From positions 87,446 to 151,445 of the forward strand of contig JAAXJX010000038.1 of the NCBI GenBank assembly GCA_012269595.1: a DNA stretch of 64,000 bases, given 5' to 3'. The number at the start of each line of letters is the position of its first letter. The first letter of the stretch is position 1. Both the position numbers and the translations under genes were made by a program. Below the pieces are notes generated by a model that had not been told where the DNA came from, did not search any database, and saw only the letters and a program-made list of their open reading frames with translations. Source of the DNA: Planctomycetia bacterium (GTDB lineage: Bacteria > Planctomycetota > UBA8108 > UBA1146). Of this stretch, positions 36,298-44,923 are shown piece after piece.

Positions 36298-38337
36298 TCA
36301 AAGAGCGGATTCCGTGTCCTGGTCTGCCAACTGTTGGCGCAGCTGATCCAATCGGGACCTCGCTTCCTCTCCTGTTACGGGAGGGCGATCCTCTTCCCTG
36401 ATCTCCTCACGGATGATCCACTCCTCGGGAATATCCGCAAGAAACCGACTCTCATCACATTCCATATCCCGACCCGCACGACGTCGGGTTCGGGCCATCG
36501 ACATGTGCAGTTGATCCATGGCCCGAGTCATCGCGACGTACATCAATCGTCGCTCTTCCTCTTCCCCTTTTTCCGGATCTTCATTGATCGCTCGGCGATG
36601 AGGGATCAGGCCCTCCTCAACACCTACCAGGTGAACCACCGGGAACTCGAGCCCCTTGGCCCCATGGAAAGTCATCAGGGTGAGAATATCTCCGCCATGA
36701 TCCTCATTGTTGTCTGAATCGAGAGAGATATCCCGCAACCACTGATCGAGCTTGCCCTGACCCTTGTTCGACTCGAATCGGGCCACCGATTCAAAAAGGC
36801 TGTCGACTGCTGTTCTGCGTGCTTCCAGATCCTGGGGATCTCCACCTGAGATCTCTTTCAAGTGATCGTCATAAACCACTTCCTCCAGCAACTGCTTCAG
36901 GGCTTCACTGCCGTCGTGATTCAACTCCGCCCGTGCCGCATGCAACGCCTCCATCAGTTTCTGGCCACCTTTCTGGCCAGCTGGAGAGACGGCGCTCATC
37001 AATCCGGGGTCCTCCAGTACGGCCTGCACTGAGATCCCCCGGTTACGGGAGCACTCATCGATGACTTCTCTTGCCGCTTTGCCGAATCCCCTTTTGGGGA
37101 CATTCAAAATCCGCAAGAGAGCAATATCGTCCTCAGGGAATACCAGTGCCCTGAGGAAGGAGAGGGCGTCACGAATTTCGCGGCGATCAAAGTAACTGCG
37201 CCCACCAATGATGGTGTAGGGGATTTCAAAGAAGCGCAGCTTCTCCTCGAAGGGACGCGCCTGAATAGCTGACCTGAGGAGTATCGCCTGCTTCAGAAGA
37301 GGCACACCCATCTTGCGGGCACGTTGTACTTTTGCGACCACCGATGAGGCTTCTTCCTGTTCGCCATCGTAGATCGAAAACTGGATCGGCTCTCCTTCAC
37401 CGCGCATCGAGATCAATTTCTTCGGATGTCTCCGCGGGTTCTTTGCGATCACTGCGTTGGCGGGTTCAAGAATCGATGTCACTGACCGGTAGTTGCTCTC
37501 CAGGGTGATGACATGGGCGAGAGGGAAATCTTTTTTGAATGAGAGAATCTTCTCGACTTCTGCACCCCTGAAACCGTAGATCGACTGATCGTCGTCGCCC
37601 ACAACACAGAGGTTCTCGCGATCATCCACCAGCGCACGGGCAAATCGGTACTGGGCCGAATTGGTGTCCTGATATTCGTCGATCAACAGATAGTCATATC
37701 GTTGTTGCCAGCGAGCCCGCAGATCGTCATCCGCTTCCAGCAGCTTCACTGGCAAGTGGATCAGATCATCGAAGTCGACCGCATTGAAACCCCGCATTCG
37801 TTCCTTGTAGCGCAGATAGGCTCTTGCCTGGATTTCCTCATAGTCATCCACGGCACCGTCCAGTGCGGATTCCGGTGTGACAAAATCCATCTTCCAGCGG
37901 GAAATACTGGCACGGACGCCATCGACATCCCTTTCCGCGGCATTCAATCCACCGATCTCCCGCAGGATCTCCATCAGGACAGCCCGCGTATCAGAGTCAT
38001 CGTAGATAGGAAAGCGGGACCGCATTCCACATGCCCGGTGCTCCTCGCGCAGAAACTGCAGACCAAAACTGTGGAAGGTGGACAGCAGGGGGCAGGGATC
38101 CAGATCGGGATACATGCGCTCCAGGCGCTCCCGCATCTCTTTTGCGGCCTTGTTCGTGAAGGTGAAACCCAGAATTCGGTCCCCCTGCACCGATCGCCGG
38201 GCCATCAGGTGAGACATGCGATAGGTGATCACACGGGTTTTGCCAGTCCCCGCGCCCGCGAGGACCAAAAGGGGGCCTTCACCGAACTCGACGGCTTCCA
38301 GTTGCTGTTGATTCAAGATAGACAGATCGAGACGCAT
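36298..38337 (-). CDS. UvrD/PcrA/Rep-type superfamily 1 DNA helicase
   Basis: ATP-dependent 3'-5' DNA helicase for repair and replication-fork clearance. The 679-residue protein has all SF1 motifs: QQLEAV, Walker A GAGTGKT (28-34), TFTNKAAKEMRER, DEYQDTN, GDDDQSIYGFRGA, ESNYRS, TFHGAKGLEFPVV and YVAMTRA. The C-terminal extension is acidic and basic-mixed. The exact paralogue (UvrD, PcrA or Rep) cannot be told from motifs alone. The ATG at 38337 has GGAGGAAC just upstream; a start at 38373 lacks such support. Confidence 0.94.
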   Translation of the reverse strand: MRLDLSILNQQQLEAVEFGEGPLLVLAGAGTGKTRVITYRMSHLMARRSVQGDRILGFTFTNKAAKEMRERLERMYPDLDPCPLLSTFHSFGLQFLREEHRACGMRSRFPIYDDSDTRAVLMEILREIGGLNAAERDVDGVRASISRWKMDFVTPESALDGAVDDYEEIQARAYLRYKERMRGFNAVDFDDLIHLPVKLLEADDDLRARWQQRYDYLLIDEYQDTNSAQYRFARALVDDRENLCVVGDDDQSIYGFRGAEVEKILSFKKDFPLAHVITLESNYRSVTSILEPANAVIAKNPRRHPKKLISMRGEGEPIQFSIYDGEQEEASSVVAKVQRARKMGVPLLKQAILLRSAIQARPFEEKLRFFEIPYTIIGGRSYFDRREIRDALSFLRALVFPEDDIALLRILNVPKRGFGKAAREVIDECSRNRGISVQAVLEDPGLMSAVSPAGQKGGQKLMEALHAARAELNHDGSEALKQLLEEVVYDDHLKEISGGDPQDLEARRTAVDSLFESVARFESNKGQGKLDQWLRDISLDSDNNEDHGGDILTLMTFHGAKGLEFPVVHLVGVEEGLIPHRRAINEDPEKGEEEERRLMYVAMTRAMDQLHMSMARTRRRAGRDMECDESRFLADIPEEWIIREEIREEDRPPVTGEEARSRLDQLRQQLADQDTESAL

Positions 38338-38443
38338 GTTCCTCCGGCGGCTGATCCTAGCCGCAAGGTGCACCTCAGGCGAGGGTTGCCCGGAAAGAAG
38401 AGATACCCCAGACTTCCATCACATTCGGAAAGGGCGTGGACCA

Positions 38444-39433
38444 ATGCACCGCAGGGATTTTCTACTTCGGGGAGCCGCCGCAGGAGCAGGCTTTCTCGCC
38501 TCCACCGGACTCCAGGGCCAGTCTCCCACCCCGGCTAATGGAGAGGTCGTCGTCATTTCCACCTGGCCCTTCGGCAAAGCGGCAAATGCAGCCGCACTGG
38601 AGACTCTCCAATCCGGGGGCTCCGCCCTCGACGCAGTGGAAAAAGGGGTCATGACCGCAGAGGCAGACCCCTCGATCCAGAGTGTCGGGTATGGCGGATT
38701 ACCGAATCGTTCCGGTGTCGTCGAGCTGGATGCAGCGATTCAGGACGGCAGGACCTTTGAGAGTGGTGCCGTGTGCTCGTTGCAGGGTTACCGCCATCCC
38801 ATCAAGGTTGCCCGTGCAGTTCTGGATCATTCTCCCCATCTGGTTCTCGTCGGGGCCGGGGCCCGGGAGTTTGCCACCGATCAGGGGTTCCCGATTGAAG
38901 AAACCCTCTCTGAAGGAGCGCGGGAAGCCTATCGCAAGTGGCGAAAAAAACATCCTGACGGCAAAGGGCCTGCGTCGGGGCACGACACTCTGGGATTGGT
39001 CCTGATGAACTCGGATGGCCATATCTGTGTCGCCTGTACCACCAGCGGACTCGCATGGAAACACCCGGGCAGAGTGGGTGACTCTCCCCTGCTCGGTCAC
39101 GGTCTATACGCCGATGACGAAGCAGGGGGCTGTGTCGCAACAGGGGATGGCGAAGAGATCACCCGGGTCTGTGGCAGTTTTTTGGTTGTTGAATGGATGC
39201 GCAAAGGCGCCACTCCTGAAGAGGCTATCGACGAAACTCTCGACAGGATTGCCCGTCGATCTCCCAGAGGCCGGGACGTTCATGCCTCCTTTGTCGCCAT
39301 TCGTGCGGATGGCATGACGGGTGCGGGCTCGATGCGCAAGGGCTTCCATCAGGCACTGACCCGAAATGGCAAAACGGAGGTACTTTCTGTTCCCGCCTTC
39401 GTCGACAGGACAACGGATGAAAACAAACGCTGA
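38444..39433 (+). CDS. Isoaspartyl peptidase/L-asparaginase (Ntn hydrolase), Tat-exported
   Basis: A 329-residue member of the glycosylasparaginase/type III asparaginase family, which cleaves itself to expose a threonine nucleophile. The N-terminus MHRRDFLLRGAAAGAGFLAS is a twin-arginine signal. The predicted autocleavage site is before Thr182 in GHDTLGLVL, and DSPLLGHGLYADDEAGGCVATGDGE is conserved. The choice between glycoasparaginase and isoaspartyl peptidase is open. The ATG at 38444 is chosen by the Tat signal. Its end overlaps the gamma-glutamyltransferase start by 17 bases, so both are co-translated and may process the same small amides. Confidence 0.88.
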   Translation: MHRRDFLLRGAAAGAGFLASTGLQGQSPTPANGEVVVISTWPFGKAANAAALETLQSGGSALDAVEKGVMTAEADPSIQSVGYGGLPNRSGVVELDAAIQDGRTFESGAVCSLQGYRHPIKVARAVLDHSPHLVLVGAGAREFATDQGFPIEETLSEGAREAYRKWRKKHPDGKGPASGHDTLGLVLMNSDGHICVACTTSGLAWKHPGRVGDSPLLGHGLYADDEAGGCVATGDGEEITRVCGSFLVVEWMRKGATPEEAIDETLDRIARRSPRGRDVHASFVAIRADGMTGAGSMRKGFHQALTRNGKTEVLSVPAFVDRTTDENKR

Positions 39434-41090
39434 AAACCCTGAAGTCTCGAGAACGGCCGGCAAGGGAATGGTGGTCGCCGCCGAAGCGGAAGCCGCCAAA
39501 GTCGGCACCGACCTCCTCAATGCAGGTGGAAATGCCATCGATGCCGCAGTCGGAGTCGGATTTGCACTGGCCGTCACCTACCCCGCTGCCGGAAACCTTG
39601 GCGGAGGAGGTTTTCTGGTAGGGTCAGTGGGCAGGGAAAAATCCCAAGTGGATTCCGTTGCGCTCGACTTCCGAGAGGTTGCTCCGCAAGCAGCAACGGA
39701 ATCGATGTACACCGAAGCCCATGATCAGGGAAAAGAGGAAGCCTCCCTGACTGGCCATCTGGCCGCTGGAGTTCCCGGGTCTGTTGACGGAATGCTCCAT
39801 GCACTCGATCGCTGGGGATCCCTTCCCAGAGAACAGGTGCTCGCACCGGCGATACGTCTCGCTCGCGAAGGCTTCGCCATGACCGAGCGTACCCATCGAA
39901 TGCTCAACTCCTCCAGAACCCGTGATCGGATGCTGCGCTATCGAGCCAGTGCCGATCTTTTTTATCCGGAGGGAAAAGCTTTCCCCCCCGGGAAAATCTT
40001 TCGCCAACCGGAACTGGCAAACACTCTCGAACTGATCGCCAGGAATGGCCGGGCAGGGTTCTATGAAGGTGAAGTTGCAGATCATCTGGTCACAGAGATG
40101 AAAAGAGGCGGCGGGATCATCCGCCCCATCGACCTCAAGACATACCGCTGTGTCGAGCGGGAGCCGATTCGCTTCAAGACCGAGAGCGGCAATGCCATCA
40201 CCATGCCTCCCCCTTCATCGGGAGGAGTCTGTCTTGCCCAGATTTCAAGAATGATGGAGAACGCCAGGATCCAGGTTTCGGAAGCGGGTTCACCTCGTCA
40301 CCTTCACTGGCTAGCAGAGTCGATGCGTCGCTCTTTTGCGGATCGAAACACATGGTTGGGTGACCCGGACTTCGTCGACTGTCATTTGGAACGATTGCTC
40401 GATCCGGATTATCTCGCTGAAAAAGCGGCAAGTATCCATCCTGAAAAAGCCACTCCATCGACCTCATTGGTCACTGAAGAAACCAGTCCCAAAGAATCGG
40501 AGCAGACGACCCATTATTCCGTAGTGGATAAACACGGAAATGGTGTGGCGGTCACGACGACTCTGAATGGTTCATTCGGATCAAAAGTCCTCGTCCCCGG
40601 TGCAGGTTTCCTGCTGAACAATGAAATGGATGATTTCACGGCGCGTCCCGGGGTCCCCAACCTGTTTGGCCTGATTCAGGGGAAACCGAATGCCATCGCA
40701 CCTGGCAAACGCCCACTTTCCTCGATGAGCCCCACGGTGTGTCTCTCCGATGGAACTGACAACGCTGAGGAAGTGCTGGCCGTACTCGGAACACCCGGTG
40801 GGCCCACCATCATCACTAACGTCTTTCAGGTCCTGTATGCCCTCGATCACCTCAAACTCTCCCCTGAACTCGCGGTCACCATGCCGAAGATGCATCATCA
40901 GTGCTTCCCGGATCGACTGGATGTGGAGAAAAGCGTCCCGCAATCCACCCGGGACCTGCTGAAAGTCATGAATCACACGATTGTCACCCGAAACTCCATC
41001 GGAGACTTCCAGCTGATCAGCAGAATGTATAGATCAAAATGGGTCGGAATCAGCGATCCAAGGGGTGCTGGGTCCGTTTCTGTTCAATGA
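39417..41090 (+). CDS. Gamma-glutamyltransferase
   Basis: Ntn hydrolase that transfers or hydrolyses gamma-glutamyl groups of glutathione-like peptides. The 557-residue protein has the family elements: GGNAIDAAVGVGFALAVTYP, NLGGGGFLV, FREVAPQAATESMY, the Thr nucleophile within EQTTHYSVVDKHGNGVAVTTT (predicted autocleavage before the second Thr), and KRPLSSMSPT, then GTPGGPTIITNV. The start at 39417 gives no signal peptide, unusual because most family members are exported; an upstream ATG at 39366 would not add a convincing one. Confidence 0.9.
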   Translation: MKTNAENPEVSRTAGKGMVVAAEAEAAKVGTDLLNAGGNAIDAAVGVGFALAVTYPAAGNLGGGGFLVGSVGREKSQVDSVALDFREVAPQAATESMYTEAHDQGKEEASLTGHLAAGVPGSVDGMLHALDRWGSLPREQVLAPAIRLAREGFAMTERTHRMLNSSRTRDRMLRYRASADLFYPEGKAFPPGKIFRQPELANTLELIARNGRAGFYEGEVADHLVTEMKRGGGIIRPIDLKTYRCVEREPIRFKTESGNAITMPPPSSGGVCLAQISRMMENARIQVSEAGSPRHLHWLAESMRRSFADRNTWLGDPDFVDCHLERLLDPDYLAEKAASIHPEKATPSTSLVTEETSPKESEQTTHYSVVDKHGNGVAVTTTLNGSFGSKVLVPGAGFLLNNEMDDFTARPGVPNLFGLIQGKPNAIAPGKRPLSSMSPTVCLSDGTDNAEEVLAVLGTPGGPTIITNVFQVLYALDHLKLSPELAVTMPKMHHQCFPDRLDVEKSVPQSTRDLLKVMNHTIVTRNSIGDFQLISRMYRSKWVGISDPRGAGSVSVQ

Positions 41091-41187
41091 ACGCAAACTG
41101 AAATATATATGTCAGTTAAGTCATCCTTCCTTGTCTTTGCCAAGGAATATTTCCCACGCTAACATTCAACCAAGTCAAGTTAACTAA

Positions 41188-41212
41188 GGAGGGGGAACCC
41201 TCCATTTTGTAT
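41188..41212 (+). terminator. Rho-independent terminator after the gamma-glutamyltransferase gene
   Basis: Stem ggaggg-ggaa-ccctcc (41188-41203) followed by attttgtatt. About 100 bases beyond the stop. The rest of the gap (41091-41328) probably carries the promoter of the dockerin-like gene. Confidence 0.65.
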
Positions 41213-41328
41213 TCTCTGTGAGTTTACGACTTGGCGATTTGGACACTGCGATATTCAACCGATTGCCACGTAGCTTATGCGGCACATTCGGCTCTTTGAC
41301 TGAAAACTCTTTTCTGGAGGTACCAGGT

Positions 41329-43188
41329 ATGCGTACGAGTATTCTCGGTGGGCTGATGCTCACAGTTACGCTGCTTCTCAGTACTACTGCTGGGGGACAG
41401 CAATCATTGACCATTTCGGATGGTTCAATTCTCGGGGTCGGATCAGACACCCTGAGTGTCACCATGGATTCAACGGCTGCCACGGAGGGATTCGTTCTTG
41501 CCATCGGCATCGACAGTGGTCTCCTCACTGTATCCGATCTATCCACTGCGGGTGCGACCGATTCCACGGGGGCAGAACTTGCTGTACCCGAGATTTTTGC
41601 TGACGGCGCAACGCTGGGAGTCGTTCTCGATGCCCAGAGCCCGTTTGACGGCCAGACGATTCCAGCAGGATCTGGAACCCTGATCGCAACGATGACGGTG
41701 TCTGCGGCAACAGTGGTCAGTTCCGATACGGATACCTCCGTCTCCTTCACCGACGGCACCCTCAACTCTCCCGCCCTCGAGAATATTCTCGTCCAGGGAG
41801 GATTGAGCATTGGCGCGGGTCAGGGTCTGGGTCTGAATGATGGAACCGTCTCTCTCCTCGAGCCTCCTCCGGCAACGATGTACACCCTCGATGCTTCTGC
41901 TCCGGCAGACGGCAACGGAACTATCGGTGAAGCCTTCGTGACCATGGACAACAGTCTCGGTCCGGTTCAGGGATTTGTCACTGCGGTCACCCATGACCCG
42001 GCAGTGATTACCCTGGAAGACATTGGTCTCGGAGCAGACACCCTTGCCAACGGAGCTGAGTTCGAGATTTCAAACCTGTACGAGAATGGTGGAACCCTTG
42101 GAGTCGTCATGGACTTCAACCCTCCTTTCGACGGTCAGACGCTTCCCCTCGGAAACGGTATCCATCTGGCGACATACAGCTACAGCTGTGTGGATTCCAA
42201 CATCTATGTGGAGGGTGAAGCGGTCCCTGCGGCAGCCACCAGTCCACTGACGCTGGACAGTGGTACATTGGGAACCCCTCCCCTGGACAACGTCCTCGTG
42301 ATCAACGGGCTTTCCCTGCAGCCGATTCTTTCGAGCGGCACCTTCACCTGTGAGCCGGTCGGCGTTCCTGCTGAAGACACCATCCTGTGGATGGAAACCG
42401 AGTTCGACACCGATGAGGGCAACTACGCCTACCTCGGCCAGACCGGTGATCTCTGCTTCTACTACAAGGACGATGACGACTACATTCAGGGTTTCACCCT
42501 GACCGTCTGCTACGACTGTGATCTGACGATCCACGAGGACTCCTGGGAGTTCAACGGCTCGATCCTTGATCAGGTTGGTATCGAGTACCTGGCCGTTCAG
42601 GTCGACGATGACTGTTCCGACGGTGAAACCGGTGAACTGATCGTCGCACTGCTCATGGACGCCCTGCCGCCCTTCGACGGTCAGACCCTTCCGCAGACCG
42701 ATGACCTCAACGAGGTACGCCTTCTGGTCGGAAAGATGCGTGTCACCGTGGACGACACAGCCGAGTGTGATGCCGAGCAGCCGATCTACTGGTGCAACGA
42801 CATCAACGGTAACGGCGACGTCTTCCTCTACAACAACGTGGTTATCGACTTCGAATCGATCCAGATCTACGAGCGCAACGACACCTTCGTCTACGTGGTC
42901 CCCGAGGAGATCTTCCAGCGCGGAGACTGCAACAGTGACGACAAGGTCGACCTGGCTGACTCGGCCACCATGCTGGCCAACCAGTTCAATGGTCTGCCGA
43001 TTCTGTGTCCGGATGCTTGTGACAGCAACGACGATGGAGTTCTCAACATGGCAGACTCCGTGTACCTGCTGAACTGGCTCTTCAAGTTCGGTCCGATTCC
43101 TCCGGCCCCTGGCCCGTATGAGGATGGTCCGGATGCCACGACCGACGATACTTTGCCGGTCTGTGACAGTGACGACACCAACTGCTGA
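41329..43188 (+). CDS. Secreted cohesin-like / dockerin-like protein
   Basis: A 619-residue exported protein with a signal peptide (MRTSILGGLMLTVTLLLSTTA). Three related beta-rich repeats follow; each contains a signature: VVLDAQSPFDGQTIPAG, VVMDFNPPFDGQTLPLG and ALLMDALPPFDGQTLPQ. Such segments resemble the cohesin fold. The third repeat is longer and includes several cysteines. Residues 531-619 form a dockerin-like module with two calcium-loop motifs (DCNSDDKVDLAD and DSNDDGVLNMAD) and a Pro-rich linker ending in paired cysteines, a tail common in planctomycete secreted proteins. The ATG at 41329 follows GGAGG. Function unknown; a surface or matrix role is inference. Confidence 0.85.
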   Translation: MRTSILGGLMLTVTLLLSTTAGGQQSLTISDGSILGVGSDTLSVTMDSTAATEGFVLAIGIDSGLLTVSDLSTAGATDSTGAELAVPEIFADGATLGVVLDAQSPFDGQTIPAGSGTLIATMTVSAATVVSSDTDTSVSFTDGTLNSPALENILVQGGLSIGAGQGLGLNDGTVSLLEPPPATMYTLDASAPADGNGTIGEAFVTMDNSLGPVQGFVTAVTHDPAVITLEDIGLGADTLANGAEFEISNLYENGGTLGVVMDFNPPFDGQTLPLGNGIHLATYSYSCVDSNIYVEGEAVPAAATSPLTLDSGTLGTPPLDNVLVINGLSLQPILSSGTFTCEPVGVPAEDTILWMETEFDTDEGNYAYLGQTGDLCFYYKDDDDYIQGFTLTVCYDCDLTIHEDSWEFNGSILDQVGIEYLAVQVDDDCSDGETGELIVALLMDALPPFDGQTLPQTDDLNEVRLLVGKMRVTVDDTAECDAEQPIYWCNDINGNGDVFLYNNVVIDFESIQIYERNDTFVYVVPEEIFQRGDCNSDDKVDLADSATMLANQFNGLPILCPDACDSNDDGVLNMADSVYLLNWLFKFGPIPPAPGPYEDGPDATTDDTLPVCDSDDTNC

Positions 43189-43299
43189 TTTCACTTGGAA
43201 TACCTTCGCCGACCTGAGAAATCGGGTCGGTGGAAACACCTCCACTTCAAGCGAGTGAACAGAGTGCTTTGGTACCGTGTTGAACTTGTTTGATCCCCC

Positions 43300-43336
43300 C
43301 CCTTCGGAAGCTCCGGCTTCCGGAGGGATTTTTTTT
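43300..43336 (+). terminator. Rho-independent terminator of the dockerin-like gene
   Basis: Stem ccttcggaagc / gcttccggagg (one wobble pair) with a 4-base loop, followed by A and eight T residues. About 110 bases beyond the stop. Confidence 0.92.
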
Positions 43337-43397
43337 ATCCACAACAGCCGTGCTTGCCAGCTTCGCCGATTACCCTCATCCTTCAGGCGGAGGTTTG

Positions 43398-44081
43398 ATG
43401 AAAGCGGTATTGTTCGACTTGTTCGGCACCCTGGTGCCCAATCTTGCTCCGGAGGTCTGGTCCAGAAGCTGTGAGGAGATCGCAGGGATTCTGGGCATTG
43501 ATCCTTCTGACTACGGGAGACTGTGGTCAGAGCGATTCGAGGAAAGAATGACGGGCCGGATCCCGGATGGTCCCGGCCAGTTTGATGACATTCTTGAACA
43601 GCTGAATCATTCTCTCCCGACAGAGACACGCAATATGGCCTATCAGGCTCATCGACAAATGTTGGCGACCGCACTGCAGCCCAAGCACGATGCCATTCAA
43701 ACCCTGGACGGGATCCTTGAGCGCGGTCTCAAGCTGGCTCTCGTGACCGATTGCTCCTCTGCTGCGCCAGAGATTCTTGATACGACCCCTTTGGGAAAAT
43801 ACTTCTCCTGCAGAGCCAGTTCTGCCCACCTCGGGACTCGCAAACCGGACCCGGTGATGTATCAACACGTCATCAACGAACTGGAAGTGAATGCGAGAGA
43901 CTGCTTGTATGTGGGTGATGGCAACTCCCACGAACTTCCCGGTGCCAAAAAACTGGGGATGACCACTGTCTGGGTCGACAACGGGGATAAGCAATACTGG
44001 CAGGAGCGATTTGAACCCGCGGGTGACCACACGATTGAAGACCTGGCAGATCTGATTCCCCTCCTCGATCGTCTCGAATAG
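43398..44081 (+). CDS. HAD-family hydrolase
   Basis: A 227-residue haloacid-dehalogenase-like hydrolase, probably a phosphatase. Motif I is FDLFGTL with the nucleophile Asp7; motif II is near LVTDCSS; motif III is the Lys of GTRKPDPVMYQHV; motif IV is YVGDGNSHELPGAKKLGM. The acid base two residues after Asp7 is replaced by Phe (DLF), as in dehalogenase-type and several other members. Substrate unknown. The ATG at 43398 follows GGAGG. The esterase gene follows after 36 bases. Confidence 0.88.
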   Translation: MKAVLFDLFGTLVPNLAPEVWSRSCEEIAGILGIDPSDYGRLWSERFEERMTGRIPDGPGQFDDILEQLNHSLPTETRNMAYQAHRQMLATALQPKHDAIQTLDGILERGLKLALVTDCSSAAPEILDTTPLGKYFSCRASSAHLGTRKPDPVMYQHVINELEVNARDCLYVGDGNSHELPGAKKLGMTTVWVDNGDKQYWQERFEPAGDHTIEDLADLIPLLDRLE

Positions 44082-44117
44082 AGTTTCCAGAACCCGCAGA
44101 TTTTTGGAGAGCCCGCG

Positions 44118-44777
44118 ATGTCAGAAGAGCAAAGTCTTGAGTTCATTACCGTGGAAACCGGGTCGGATCCGACCGCTGCCATCATTTGGCTTCACGGCCT
44201 TGGTGCAGACGGCCATGACTTTGAGGCCATCGTTCCCGAGCTTGATCTCACAGGCGCACCACCCATCCGTTTCATCTTTCCCCACGCTCCAGTGCGCCCG
44301 GTCACCATCAACCACGGAATGGTCATGCGTGCCTGGTACGACATCCTTGAAATGGACATCGACCGCAAGATCGACCACGAGGGACTGGAGGAAAGCGCGG
44401 CCTTGATCCGGCAATTGGTCGCAGACCAGATCTCTCTGGGTATCCCCGCAGACCGGGTGATTCTCGCCGGTTTCTCACAGGGTGGTGCGATGACCTATCA
44501 TGTGGGCCTCTCTCACGACCCTCCCCTTGCGGGCTTGATGGTTCTCTCCGCCTATCTCGCTGATCCCGAGGTTGCGAATCGGGAAGGCTCTGTTCCGCTG
44601 CTGTGCTGCCATGGAAATCTGGATCCTGTGGTCCCCCATGCACTCGGTAAATCCTCAGCAGATCGACTCGCCGAACTGGGTTGGCCTGTGGAGTGGCATG
44701 ACTACATGGCCCCCCATGGCCTTCATCCGGATCAGATCGGGGATATCTCCCGGTGGCTGGTGGATCGCCTCCAATAA
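44118..44777 (+). CDS. Carboxylesterase / lysophospholipase-like alpha/beta hydrolase
   Basis: A 219-residue member of the EstB/YpfH (phospholipase/carboxylesterase) family. It has IIWLHGLGADGHDF for the oxyanion hole, the nucleophile Ser120 in LAGFSQGGAM, Asp169 in CCHGNLDPVVP, and the catalytic His at His200 or His203 in APHGLHPDQ. Likely cytoplasmic, cleaving short acyl esters or thioesters. Same strand as the HAD gene; 146 bases before the fused dehydrogenase/hydratase. Confidence 0.92.
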   Translation: MSEEQSLEFITVETGSDPTAAIIWLHGLGADGHDFEAIVPELDLTGAPPIRFIFPHAPVRPVTINHGMVMRAWYDILEMDIDRKIDHEGLEESAALIRQLVADQISLGIPADRVILAGFSQGGAMTYHVGLSHDPPLAGLMVLSAYLADPEVANREGSVPLLCCHGNLDPVVPHALGKSSADRLAELGWPVEWHDYMAPHGLHPDQIGDISRWLVDRLQ

Positions 44778-44923
44778 TCGATTCCGTGGGCGAAATCCCT
44801 GACTCAGGCACTCCGTTCAGCGTTTTTTGACGGAAATGCCCGGTGGGGGTGATGGCTTTCCGCCCATTGATTACAATCCCCGGACTTGTCTGTTTTGAAC
44901 CGTTCTTCAACGGAGGTTTTCCA

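Noticed and set aside
42070..43674. 534-codon minus-strand frame
   Set aside because: Antisense to the dockerin-like gene, which has a signal peptide, ribosome site and terminator.
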